Assembly: GCF_000332175.1 (NCBI RefSeq)
Contig: NZ_KB235914.1
Location: forward strand, 1,061,966-1,125,965
DNA: 64,000 nt
Direction of reading: 5' to 3'
From: Pseudanabaena sp. PCC 6802
GTDB lineage: Bacteria > Cyanobacteriota > Cyanobacteriia > Pseudanabaenales > Pseudanabaenaceae
The notes beneath the pieces were generated by a model, which had not been told where the DNA came from, made no database searches, and saw only the letters and a program-made list of their open reading frames with translations. The translations under genes were made by a program, and so were the position numbers. Positions 9,104-16,741 of the stretch are shown here, in pieces (position 1 is the first letter of the stretch; every line of letters starts with the position of its first letter).

Positions 9104-9546
9104 CTACTCTGAACCTCCATGCTCATGCTTCTCTGTAAATTCGGACAAATTTCACCCGATCGCGATGCTGCAGGAGTCCAATCGCTCAATAACTCCCCGA
9201 TCTCGGCACGCAGGGTTTCTAATTCCTGGATGCGGCGATCGATTTCAACGAGCTGCCGTTCCAGTTTTTGCTTAATTTCATCGCAAGGAATATTGCCGCG
9301 ATCGTACACCTGGAGAATTTCTGCAATTTCTTGCAGGCTTAAGCCCAACTTTTGCAGCTTTTTAATTGAGGTCAGGCGCGCGATCGCCTCGGGAGGGAAT
9401 AAACGAAATTTGCCCTCGGTTCGACCGGATGACTTCAACAGGCCGAGTTCTTCGTAATAGCGAATGGTCTTAATCGGCACGTTGCTCAGTTCTGCGACCT
9501 GTCCGATTTGCAGTAACGTTTGGGCTTGCGCAATTACAGCTACCAT
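9100..9546 (-). CDS. MerR-family metal-responsive regulator of the copper ATPase operon
   Basis: 148 residues. An N-terminal winged helix-turn-helix ([27 protein letters not shown]) is typical of MerR proteins, followed by a long dimerisation helix (about residues 80-120, [22 protein letters not shown]). Cysteines occur at about residue 88 ([11 protein letters not shown]) and in a C-terminal ICPNLQ, the positions where CueR/CadR/PbrR-type sensors bind metal. The C-terminal tail is short. The gene is first in the operon, directly downstream of a MerR-type promoter, so it autoregulates. Copper is the likely signal because the target gene is copA, but Zn/Pb-type sensors look similar. Confidence 0.9.
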   Translation of the reverse strand: MVAVIAQAQTLLQIGQVAELSNVPIKTIRYYEELGLLKSSGRTEGKFRLFPPEAIARLTSIKKLQKLGLSLQEIAEILQVYDRGNIPCDEIKQKLERQLVEIDRRIQELETLRAEIGELLSDWTPAASRSGEICPNLQRSMSMEVQSR

Positions 9547-9586
9547 AGTTTCCTTGGGAATTGTTCAAACTCGCTCGACTACATTA

Positions 9587-9618
9587 TTTTTACACTCTCC
9601 AGTCAACTGGAGAGTCAA
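9587..9618 (-). promoter_or_regulatory. MerR-type promoter with perfect dyad operator
   Basis: Read on the minus strand, TTGACT (9613-9618) and TAAAAA (9587-9592) form -35 and -10 boxes 20 bp apart, the overlong spacing that MerR proteins correct by twisting DNA. The 22-bp perfect palindrome at 9594-9615 (ACTCTCCAGT arms) fills the spacer. It lies 48 bp upstream of the merR start. This arrangement directly supports metal-induced expression of merR-copA and the small membrane protein. Confidence 0.85.
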
Positions 9619-9832
9619 GCAGCGATCGCATTTAATTTTGTACTTAATGTTTCGATCCTCATACTTCTAGGTTGGCAATGCCCACCATACCGCCAATACT
9701 TCAATTATCCCCAACTAATACAGAGATAAGCTAGATCGATCTCAAGGGTGATATTAAAACGTAGTCATTACGACTATGATTTATACAGAATAGAATTGTT
9801 CAATATAATGCAATTACTTGGGAAGTCAAACT

Positions 9833-10438
9833 ATGGCAACAGAAATATTAAGCCGTCCCCAATCGACACAAGAAGATCGACGTGGTGTCAAGATCGTCGG
9901 CATTGGCGGTAGTCTTCGAGCTAATTCGCATACATATCAGGCATTAAATCTAGCCTTGCAAAAGGTAGCAGCGATAGGTGCAAATGTGGAATTACTGGAT
10001 TTACGCGAGCTAAATCTCCCGCTATGTAATGGCGACAGCGACTATACAGATAATCCCCAGGTAATGCACCTGCGCCGCACCGTTACTCAGGCCGATGGCA
10101 TCATCCTTGCTACGCCCGAGTATCACGGCAGCGTCAGCGGCGTGCTGAAAAACGCACTCGACTTGATGAGCTTTGACGAACTGTCAGGTAAAGTCTTCGG
10201 CCTCATCAGCGTTCTGGGTGGAGAGCATAACAGCAATTCCCTCAACGATCTGCGCACGATCGTGCGGTGGGTACACGGTTGGGTAATTCCAGAACAAATT
10301 GCGATCGCTAAAGCCTGGCAAGCCTTCGATAGTCAGGGCAATCTCAAAGATACCAAACTCGACCAAAGATTTGACAAGTTCGCCCACAGTCTGGTGACAA
10401 ATACCGCCAAACTCAGAGGGATAGAGATTAGCAGTTAG
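9833..10438 (+). CDS. NADPH-dependent FMN reductase family protein
   Basis: 201 residues of flavodoxin-like fold. GIGGSLRANSHT is the FMN phosphate loop (consensus GSxRxxS), TPEYHGSVSGVLKNALD is the flavin-ring-binding motif (consensus PEYNxxxxxxLKNAID), and LISVLGG follows. Family members reduce FMN with NAD(P)H for partner monooxygenases, quinones or azo compounds. ArsH-like relatives act on organoarsenicals. The substrate here cannot be told. I prefer the ATG at 9833 (GGGA upstream) to a TTG at 9818. It is transcribed away from the copper operon, with the MerR promoter more than 200 bp away, so copper control is not obvious. Confidence 0.88.
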   Translation: MATEILSRPQSTQEDRRGVKIVGIGGSLRANSHTYQALNLALQKVAAIGANVELLDLRELNLPLCNGDSDYTDNPQVMHLRRTVTQADGIILATPEYHGSVSGVLKNALDLMSFDELSGKVFGLISVLGGEHNSNSLNDLRTIVRWVHGWVIPEQIAIAKAWQAFDSQGNLKDTKLDQRFDKFAHSLVTNTAKLRGIEISS

Positions 10439-10442
10439 CTTC

Positions 10443-10474
10443 CAGCAGCCAGGTCTTCAATCCTGGCTATGCTG
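10443..10474. terminator. Bidirectional hairpin between convergent genes
   Basis: AGCCAGG (10447-10453) pairs with CCTGGCT (10462-10468). An outer CAGC/GCTG pair (10443-10446 with 10471-10474) extends it past a 2-nt bulge. It sits directly after the flavin reductase stop and covers the last codons of the convergent glucosyltransferase gene. There is no long T-run, so its strength as a terminator is uncertain. Confidence 0.55.
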
Positions 10475-11531
10475 AGGCGGCAAGGATATCCAAGAACCAC
10501 TGTTCGAAGCGATCGCCCAGTGCCTGCAACGAATATTGCGTGTCGGCTTGACGGCGGCAGGCGTATCTATTAATGCGTGGCAGCGATTCCACCGCTTCGC
10601 ATAGCCCTTCTATGCTATCCGGTTCCACCAGAAACCCGGTCTCTCCGTGGCGCACAATTTCGACGGAGCCGCCTCTGGCGTAACTAATCACGGGTACGCC
10701 GCAGGCGAGCGCTTCGATCGCCACATTCCCAAATGCCTCTACCCACTTCGGTGTCATTAATAGTGCCTGACACTTACCCAAAATAGCTTGTAGTCCTTCC
10801 GTGGCATGGAATCCCAAGTAGTTTAATTTTGCTTTGGGATGATCTTTCTGGACGTTATGCCAGTAGTCCTCATCCTGCATTTTACCCAGGATGTTAATCT
10901 CAAGACCCGTTTCTTCTGAAACCGCTGCCGCATCTTCCAATCCTTTTTCCGGCGAGATGCGAGCTACCCAGGCTAGCTGTAGCTCTGGCTCAGCACAAAA
11001 ATCATAGGCGTTGATATCTATCCCACTATCTAATATACGAAAGTCAGCCAATCCTTCAAAGGTATGGGCTTGGGTGCGGGTATAAACTCCCAAAGTGCCA
11101 GGATGGGAATGGGATACTTGAGCGATCGCCAGATCGATGCAGTCCAGGAGCGAACCCATACTGACAAAGTGGGCGATCGGCGTGTAAAAAAATGGTGTTA
11201 GATAAAATGGCAGCCAGTCGTAGGCAAAATTGACAATCAGGTTGTAACTATTTTGCATAGTGCGAGCGTATGCCCACATATTCGTCAATACCGAGTTACT
11301 AGGGAAACTCACCGGATCGGTACGGGATTGCTGCTGCGCAAAACTATGGACTTCGCCAGGAATAGTAACGATTGGAATAGTCTCCGACTGAGAACCCACA
11401 CAGGCAGCCAGATGGACTGTATGCGATCGCCGCATCAATTCCATCGCCACATTTTGAATGGTCAGTTCCACACCGCCACCAATACCAGAACTAAATGCCC
11501 CTACAGGAGTTGAGATAAATAATAGCTTCAT
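10467..11531 (-). CDS. GT4-family glycosyltransferase, likely UDP-glucose:tetrahydrobiopterin glucosyltransferase
   Basis: 354 residues of GT-B fold. The N-terminal FISTPVGAFSSGIGGGVELT loop and the block NFAYDWLPFYLTPFFYTPIAHFVSMGSL closely resemble the Synechococcus elongatus BGluT enzyme as I remember it. The C-terminal half has ARISPEKGLEDA (donor site), LMTPKWVEAFGNVAIEALACGVPVI and the GT4 E-x7-E motif. The reaction would transfer glucose from UDP-glucose to tetrahydrobiopterin; a different pterin or lipid acceptor is possible. Its ATG overlaps the stop codon of the upstream antitoxin-like gene by 4 bp, so the two are translationally coupled. Confidence 0.85.
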   Translation of the reverse strand: MKLLFISTPVGAFSSGIGGGVELTIQNVAMELMRRSHTVHLAACVGSQSETIPIVTIPGEVHSFAQQQSRTDPVSFPSNSVLTNMWAYARTMQNSYNLIVNFAYDWLPFYLTPFFYTPIAHFVSMGSLLDCIDLAIAQVSHSHPGTLGVYTRTQAHTFEGLADFRILDSGIDINAYDFCAEPELQLAWVARISPEKGLEDAAAVSEETGLEINILGKMQDEDYWHNVQKDHPKAKLNYLGFHATEGLQAILGKCQALLMTPKWVEAFGNVAIEALACGVPVISYARGGSVEIVRHGETGFLVEPDSIEGLCEAVESLPRINRYACRRQADTQYSLQALGDRFEQWFLDILAASA

Positions 11532-11749
11532 AGAGAACCGATAATTTCTTGTTTGACCTCATACCATAACTTACCGAAATTCGGATGCTGCTTGTAAACA
11601 AGCAAACGATTGTCTAGCTCTTGACATTGTGCCTCTGTTAATTCAACTTTGCTGGGATCGGCAGCAATACTCTCCCAAATACTTTCAATTAGCTCGAGTC
11701 GTTCTGAGATACTAAGTTCTAAAATTTGATTGAGTAATTGGGGTGCCAT
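11528..11749 (-). CDS. Putative addiction-module (CHP02574-type) antitoxin, without a toxin gene
   Basis: 73 residues. The N-terminal LLNQILELSISERLELIESIWESI and the tail of charged residues match the short 'addiction module component' family (TIGR02574). These are normally encoded just upstream of a RelE/ParE-like toxin. Here the next gene on the strand is a full-length glycosyltransferase whose start overlaps this stop. No toxin-sized frame is present on either side, so the antitoxin appears orphaned or re-purposed. The upstream gene is an LCP protein on the same strand, with 28 bp between them, so all three may form one transcript. Confidence 0.8.
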   Translation of the reverse strand: MAPQLLNQILELSISERLELIESIWESIAADPSKVELTEAQCQELDNRLLVYKQHPNFGKLWYEVKQEIIGSL

Positions 11750-11777
11750 AGCCTTACTGAGATATACCCGATTTGTT

Positions 11778-12773
11778 TTAGTTAGCGATCTGGAAATTAC
11801 TATTGATAATTCTCACGGAATCATCGGGATCGGCAATCCAATAGCTGGTGTTGAATTCGTAATCGGCACTCGGTCTGCCGGGTAATGTCAGAGTTTTGAT
11901 GCTATTTGGTTTTAACGTCAGGCTAAATGTTGATAAGGCGATAATTTCATCCGTATTGAGATCGGTGTCGATGTACTGGCGCATTGTATCTGCTAGCTGA
12001 GGCAATCTGAATACAAGCCAGGGATCGGATAGCTTTTTCTCGATCGCTTTTAACAAGATTTGCTGCCGTTTGATGCGTCCGATGTCGCCTTCTTCATCGT
12101 GACGAAATCTAGCAAATCCTTCGGCTTGCTTGCCGTTCAGCGTTTGCACGCCAGGTTGCAGATCGATACTGAGTTTTTGGGTTTTGTCTTCGTAGCGCAT
12201 GCGCTTAGGTACGTTAACTTCCACGCCGCCAAGCGCGTCGATTAAAGCCACTAAGCCTGACGTATCAACTCTGGCATAGCGATCGATCTTAACGTTGTAG
12301 AGGTTCTCTTTGACGGTGGCGATCGCTAAATTACTCCCACCAAACACATTGGCAGCATTAATTTTTTCCACCCCATACTGCGGAATCTGCACCTGGGTAT
12401 CGCGGGGAATTGATAATAGGCGCAGCGATCGCGATGTGGGATCGAATCTAACCAGGAGCATCGTATCGCTGCGTCCGTTAAATGCCTCTGGGGAGTTAGG
12501 CTTAGCATCCGGTACGCGATCGATACCCATAATCAAAATTTGATATGGCTGGGACAATTTGCGTCCTAAGCCCTCCACAACGATCTCTTGCAGGCTGCGT
12601 CCCCTAATTAGCCCGCCCCAGTCAAATGAAGTCAAGGGAGCCAACCTGGCGAGCATAATGCCCGCTGTTACAGAGATCGTAAAGGCGATCGCAAGCAATA
12701 CTTTCCCAAAGCCAAAGCGACGACGCGGACGCTGCTTGATCCCAGTATTTTTTCTACTTAAAGTCTTTGTCAT
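11778..12773 (-). CDS. LytR-CpsA-Psr (LCP) family cell-envelope ligase
   Basis: 331 residues. A basic cytoplasmic N-terminus (KQRPRRRFGFGK) is followed by one membrane segment at about residues 24-44 (VLLAIAFTISVTAGIMLA), placing the rest in the periplasm. The LCP core is clear: ILIMGIDR, GRSDTMLLVRFDP, LLSIPRDTQVQIP, the KINAANVFGG block, ALGGVEVNVP and FARFRHDEEGDIGRIKRQQ, with the conserved Arg/Asp residues. LCP proteins transfer polyisoprenyl-linked glycopolymers to peptidoglycan or, in cyanobacteria, possibly to other envelope polymers. The neighbouring sugar-nucleotide and glycosyltransferase genes fit an envelope role, though they lie on different transcripts. Confidence 0.9.
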   Translation of the reverse strand: MTKTLSRKNTGIKQRPRRRFGFGKVLLAIAFTISVTAGIMLARLAPLTSFDWGGLIRGRSLQEIVVEGLGRKLSQPYQILIMGIDRVPDAKPNSPEAFNGRSDTMLLVRFDPTSRSLRLLSIPRDTQVQIPQYGVEKINAANVFGGSNLAIATVKENLYNVKIDRYARVDTSGLVALIDALGGVEVNVPKRMRYEDKTQKLSIDLQPGVQTLNGKQAEGFARFRHDEEGDIGRIKRQQILLKAIEKKLSDPWLVFRLPQLADTMRQYIDTDLNTDEIIALSTFSLTLKPNSIKTLTLPGRPSADYEFNTSYWIADPDDSVRIINSNFQIAN

Positions 12774-12882
12774 CCTGATGGGAAGCTAAATGTTGTTGCA
12801 TAAGATGTTGTCAGCTCGCCTGTTGGTTCTATAGATTTCAATCCGCAGCTAAATCTGGCATTGGCTCAGTTGCACGTTTCAG

Positions 12883-12910
12883 TTACACATTGCCCCCGCC
12901 TCTTTATAAT
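12883..12910 (+). promoter_or_regulatory. Candidate sigma-70-type promoter for the sugar nucleotidyltransferase gene
   Basis: TTACAC (12883-12888) and a perfect TATAAT (12905-12910) are 16 bp apart, and transcription would begin some 45 bp upstream of the ATG at 12963. The rest of the 189-bp divergent spacer to the LCP gene shows nothing else I can name. Confidence 0.5.
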
Positions 12911-12962
12911 TAATTCACAATACTACGTTCACATTAATTCACTATAACCTCAGGCAACAATT

Positions 12963-13919
12963 ATGCAAGCAGTAATCATTGCGGGTGGTAAGGGCACGCG
13001 CCTCAGACCGCTAACCTATGGGTGCCCAAAACCTATGTTGCCTTTACTAGATCGGCCTTTTTTAGAATGGATGATAGAGCGCTGTCGGACGGCAGGCATT
13101 ACCGATATTTTGCTCAACGTTCACTATCAAGCGCAACAGGTGCAGTCCTACTTTGAAGATGGCGATCGCTTTGGCGTAAAAATTCGCTACATTGAAGAGT
13201 CCACTCCTCTAGACACGGCTGGTGCTATAAAGCTGGCCGAGCCATATTTTACGGGAGAATCATTGCTAGTCTTCAATGCCGATATCCTCACCGATTTAGA
13301 CCTGCAAGCTGTCATAAAGTTCCATCGCGATCGCGGCGCAGCCGCAACCCTGACGCTTACCCGTGTCAGCGATCTTACCCCATTTGGTCTGGTGGAATTG
13401 GGCGATGATTCTCAGGTACTGGCATTCCGCGAAAAACCTACACCGGAGCAGGCGGTAGTCTTTATGGAAAAGGGGATCGACACGATTAATGCTGGTACGT
13501 ATGTCTTAGAACCAAGGATTTTCGATTCCTACGTGGTTGGAGAACCCCTCAGTTTTGAACGGGTTGTATTTCCGGGAGTGTTAGAGCAGGGCTACAAAAT
13601 GATGGGGTTTATCTGGGATGGCTATTGGTTAGACCTGGGTACGCCCGAAAAATATTGCCAAGCACATCAGGATATTTTGGAGGGTAGAATGCCCTACGAT
13701 TTAGCTGCTACTGCAACTTCACCTGCACCCGGAGTGTGGGTTGCCAGGACTGCTACGGTCGATCCCGCTGCTCGGTTGATTGCCCCCTGTTATGTCGGCG
13801 ATCGCGCGGCGGTAGGCACTGATGCCCATATTCCCGCCAATACGGTGGTTGGCGCGAACTCGATAGTCAACCGCCCTATCAGCGCGGGCATCTATTCCCA
13901 AGGCTCGATCTTGATTTAG
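12963..13919 (+). CDS. NDP-sugar pyrophosphorylase (mannose-1-phosphate guanylyltransferase-like)
   Basis: 318 residues. The N-terminal nucleotidyltransferase domain has the signature AVIIAGGKGTRLRPLT and PKPMLPLLDRPFLEWM. FNADILTDLD is the metal-binding Asp, FREKPT carries the sugar-phosphate-contacting Glu-Lys, and GTPEKYCQAHQDIL closes the fold. The C-terminal 60 residues form a short left-handed beta-helix (ATVDPAARLIAPCYVGDRAAVGTDAHI). It joins an NTP to a sugar-1-phosphate. GDP-mannose is a frequent assignment for this type, but the sugar and base are not certain. It precedes the pseudouridine synthase gene by 12 bp and is probably co-transcribed with it. Confidence 0.88.
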   Translation: MQAVIIAGGKGTRLRPLTYGCPKPMLPLLDRPFLEWMIERCRTAGITDILLNVHYQAQQVQSYFEDGDRFGVKIRYIEESTPLDTAGAIKLAEPYFTGESLLVFNADILTDLDLQAVIKFHRDRGAAATLTLTRVSDLTPFGLVELGDDSQVLAFREKPTPEQAVVFMEKGIDTINAGTYVLEPRIFDSYVVGEPLSFERVVFPGVLEQGYKMMGFIWDGYWLDLGTPEKYCQAHQDILEGRMPYDLAATATSPAPGVWVARTATVDPAARLIAPCYVGDRAAVGTDAHIPANTVVGANSIVNRPISAGIYSQGSILI

Positions 13920-13931
13920 GCACGACAACAT

Positions 13932-14657
13932 ATGGCGGAGCGCCTGCAAAAAATTATTTCCCGTTTTGGCATTGCTTCGCGGCGCGAAGCCGAGCAAATG
14001 ATTCTGGCATCGCGGGTACGGCTGAATGGCACGATCGTGACTGAACTTGGCATAAAAGCAGATCCAGCCAGCGATCGCATAGAAGTTGACGGTAGGTTAA
14101 TTAACCAGGCGCGTTCTCCCCAAAAAATCTATTTACTCCTAAATAAACCTGTGGCGACGATCTGTACCCGTCGCGATCCGCAGGGCAGGCGAACCGTGCT
14201 GGACTTGCTGCCACCGCAATACCAACATCTCTACCCAGTGGGGCGGCTTGACTATAACAGCAGCGGAGCTTTACTTCTGACGAATGATGGTGACTTTGCT
14301 AACAGCCTCGCCCATCCCCGCCACCACATAACTAAAACCTATGAAGTGTGGGTGCGCGGTCAGATCGATCTCGAGGTACTGCAAATCTGGCAGGCTGGGG
14401 TTGAGTTAGATGGCAGGTTAACCCTACCCTGCGAAGTGACAGTTTTGACGCGAACCTCAGATCGCACCCAGTTGCAGATCGTGCTAAAAGAAGGGCGCAA
14501 TCGCCAGATTCGCCGTATCGCCGAGCAGTTAAATCATCCAGTTATGGCATTACATCGCGTGGCGATCGCTGAAATTAACCTCGGCAACTTACCTGTAGGG
14601 AAATACCGCCACCTCACTAAACCAGAAGTCCAGCAAACTGGATGGCTGATGGGATAA
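13932..14657 (+). CDS. RsuA/RluB-family rRNA pseudouridine synthase
   Basis: 241 residues. An S4 RNA-binding domain occupies residues 1-60 (ERLQKIISRFGIASRREAEQMI). The catalytic domain has the motif PVGRLDYNSSGALLLTNDG with the essential Asp, NKPVATICTRRDP, KTYEVWVRG and KEGRNRQIRRIAEQL. It isomerises a specific uridine in ribosomal RNA; the RluB/RsuA branch modifies 23S helix 89-90 or 16S U516 type sites. Cyanobacteria usually have a single member of this type, so I leave the target open. It lies 12 bp after the sugar nucleotidyltransferase gene. Confidence 0.92.
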   Translation: MAERLQKIISRFGIASRREAEQMILASRVRLNGTIVTELGIKADPASDRIEVDGRLINQARSPQKIYLLLNKPVATICTRRDPQGRRTVLDLLPPQYQHLYPVGRLDYNSSGALLLTNDGDFANSLAHPRHHITKTYEVWVRGQIDLEVLQIWQAGVELDGRLTLPCEVTVLTRTSDRTQLQIVLKEGRNRQIRRIAEQLNHPVMALHRVAIAEINLGNLPVGKYRHLTKPEVQQTGWLMG

Positions 14658-14690
14658 AAGCACGGTTAAGATTTGTGGCATAATAGGGCT

Positions 14691-14850
14691 GTTCGTAAAA
14701 AACGGCTGTAGCTGGAATCTGTTACGAACACGCCGAGGGGCGCTCGGTGTCAGGACGCGGAGACCTCTGCGATCTGCAAGTCAGTGAAGCGTTAAGCCCG
14801 CACTGTATGCGTAGCATTAGTGACGGGAGTCGTCACTCTAGTTTGGAGTG
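14691..14850 (+). ncRNA. Highly structured leader or small RNA upstream of rodZ
   Basis: At least five stems are visible in 160 nt: GTTCGTAA/TTACGAAC (14691-14698 with 14722-14729), CCGAG/CTCGG (14733-14737 with 14743-14747), CGCGGAG/CTCTGCG (about 14756-14770), GTGACG/CGTCAC (14820-14825 with 14831-14836) and CACTC/GAGTG (14834-14838 with 14846-14850). The last two share CAC at 14834-14836, so they exclude each other. The final stem covers the GGAG that would be the ribosome binding site of the TTG start at 14858. This suggests a translation-controlling leader. Alternatively it is a remnant of the right end (guide-RNA region) of an IS200/IS605-type element; I recall similar words there but cannot verify this. 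No matching Rfam family is recalled with certainty. Confidence 0.6.
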
Positions 14851-14857
14851 AAGCTAG

Positions 14858-15871
14858 TTGAGTGCTGTGAATACTAATTCTAACCAGTCAAGTAAATTAG
14901 CCGAGATCGGAGCGCAACTCAAACAAATGCGCGAGTCAAAGCGCATGTCTATTAGTCAAGTTACGGCGAAAACCCTAATCGCAGAGCGCCATTTGCGGGC
15001 GATCGAGGAAGGGAATCTGGATTCGTTACCCGAGCCGATCTACGTCCAAGGATTTATTCGCAAGTACGGTAAGGCACTAGGTCTAGAGGGTTTAGCAGAG
15101 GATTTCCCAGTGACCAGCGAACCAAGCCCTCAAAACTGGTCTAGTTCCCCTGCGGCGGAGCTAAGACCATTGCATTTGTACGCGCTCTATATCCTGATCA
15201 TTGCTGGTGCGGTGAGTTTGCTGGCATCACTCCTGAACCCATTGTCTAACAATCGCGTCAACGAAGGTCAGACAAATCTGAGTCCATCAGCAAGGGTTGC
15301 TACCAATGCAGGTCAAGGGAATCAGGCTAAGCCCAAACCAACACAAGGCCCAACCGTGGCGACTAAGCCTGCTCCTAAGCCAACCCCTGCCCAACCTAAT
15401 GCCCAGTCTAATGTCAAACCTAAGCCTAATGCTCCCACTAATGCTCAAGCATCTAACGATAGCAACTGGGCTGACTTTAGCAATCTAGTTAATGCCAGCA
15501 GTAACGTCAATCCCGCCTTCAATTTCTCAGGAGATAAGCCTGTCAACGTCGGGATTGCCATGACCAATCAGTCATGGTTGCGCGTAACTGTAGATGACAA
15601 GATTGATTTTGAAGGCATTCTATCAGAAGGTACGCGTAAATCCTGGTCTGCAAATCAAAGTATCGTGGTTCGTGCTGGTAATGCAGCGGCTGTATCTGTT
15701 ACTTTTAACCAGACCCCTTCCAAGGTATTGGGTGCCGAAGGTGAGGTAGTAGAGCAGACATTTGACAAAAACAAGCAGACTAACACTTCTGAGAGTTCAG
15801 ATAGCAACAATACCACTCCTACTACCAGTCCATCTGACAATACACCAACCGCCCCCCGATCGCCCCAATAA
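14858..15871 (+). CDS. RodZ-like cell-shape protein
   Basis: 337 residues. The cytoplasmic N-terminus holds a helix-turn-helix of the RodZ type (LAEIGAQLKQMRESKRMSISQVTAKTLIAERHLRAIEEGNLDSLPEPIYVQGFIRKYGKALGL region, about 13-78). One membrane segment follows at about 105-128 (HLYALYILIIAGAVSLLASLL). Then comes a Pro/Asn/Thr-rich periplasmic linker (130-210) and a C-terminal DUF4115-like beta domain (SWLRVTVDDKIDFEGILSEGTRKSW). RodZ links the MreB cytoskeleton to the wall synthesis machinery. The likely start is TTG at 14858, preceded by GGAG inside a hairpin; a GTG at 14867 is the alternative. Translation may therefore be controlled by the upstream structure. Confidence 0.85.
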   Translation: MSAVNTNSNQSSKLAEIGAQLKQMRESKRMSISQVTAKTLIAERHLRAIEEGNLDSLPEPIYVQGFIRKYGKALGLEGLAEDFPVTSEPSPQNWSSSPAAELRPLHLYALYILIIAGAVSLLASLLNPLSNNRVNEGQTNLSPSARVATNAGQGNQAKPKPTQGPTVATKPAPKPTPAQPNAQSNVKPKPNAPTNAQASNDSNWADFSNLVNASSNVNPAFNFSGDKPVNVGIAMTNQSWLRVTVDDKIDFEGILSEGTRKSWSANQSIVVRAGNAAAVSVTFNQTPSKVLGAEGEVVEQTFDKNKQTNTSESSDSNNTTPTTSPSDNTPTAPRSPQ

Positions 15872-15891
15872 ACGAATTGGCAATTGTAGCT

Positions 15892-16386
15892 CTAGTTACC
15901 TTGTCTTTGTCCTTTGGCAAAATCTTCGGGGTTGAGGTTGGACAGAAATTCACGAAAGGCACGGCGTTCGGCTTCATCTGCATCTTGATCTACAGGTATG
16001 GATGCCTCTGAAATTACTTCCTCAACTACCCAGATCGGACAGTTAGCTCTTAATGCCAAGGCGATCGCGTCGCTAGGTCGAGCATCGATTTCCTTAACCG
16101 TATCCCCCTGTTTTATGCTCAGTACTGCAAAAAAAGTGCTATTTCTCAGCGAATGAATGACAACTCGCTCGACTTTCAGCGACCACGCATCCAGTGCATT
16201 AATCAACAGATCGTGGGTCATAGGGCGGACTGCTGGCTTGGGATCGAGCGCTGTAACTATAGCTTTGGCTTCGGCCTCACCAATCCAAATCGGTAAAGCG
16301 CGGCGATCGCCTGCATCCCGCAACAAAACAATCGGATTACGACTGACAGCATCAATAGCGATCCCAGCAACCTTCATCTCAATCAT
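15892..16386 (-). CDS. Bifunctional nuclease (BFN/DUF151) family protein
   Basis: 164 residues. The protein matches the BFN domain along its length: VAGIAIDAVSRNPIVLLRD, LPIWIGEAEAKAI, RPMTHDLLINALDA, STFFAVLSI and the strongly conserved DARPSDAIALALRANCPIWV. Members have been reported as combined RNase/DNase enzymes in plants and Thermotoga, but in cyanobacteria the role is not settled. The C-terminal tail (EAERRAFREFLSNLNPEDFA) resembles a UVR-type helix that often follows this domain. It is convergent with rodZ, with only 20 bp between stops, so their transcripts probably overlap. Confidence 0.88.
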   Translation of the reverse strand: MIEMKVAGIAIDAVSRNPIVLLRDAGDRRALPIWIGEAEAKAIVTALDPKPAVRPMTHDLLINALDAWSLKVERVVIHSLRNSTFFAVLSIKQGDTVKEIDARPSDAIALALRANCPIWVVEEVISEASIPVDQDADEAERRAFREFLSNLNPEDFAKGQRQGN

Positions 16387-16741
16387 CGCAGTTATGCCTC
16401 TTGCACGTAGCTAGACTTGACACTAAGAACTTTCCCCTGAATGTGGGACATCACAATATGCTTTACGTTCCCATTTCTTCGGTTGGATAGTATGCTCTCG
16501 TGATGGTGAATTATATCACCCCAGATTATTTAATCTGATGAGTACTTATCCCAAGACAGCAATACTGTCACAGGGGGCGTTTAAGTCGATTATAGCTCGA
16601 TTATAGTAGTGCGGAAGTGACAGAAATCATTAGTAGGACTAGCATTATTGCTATAGACGATCGCGCCTGTGCTAAGTTAGGAATCTGCAAGGCAATGCCC
16701 CATACTACTAATTACTTAAATTTATTACCGCTACAGTATTT
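16387..16741. other. Divergent spacer between the BFN and metG genes
   Basis: The 355-bp spacer must hold both promoters. An 11-bp tandem duplication (TCGATTATAGC twice, 16586-16606) is visible, but I see no T-box, riboswitch or coding remnant. Confidence 0.5.

Noticed and set aside
14691-14850. 6S RNA, RNase P RNA or cobalamin riboswitch
   Set aside because: None of the conserved cores I know for these RNAs is present, and the arrangement over the rodZ start fits a leader better.
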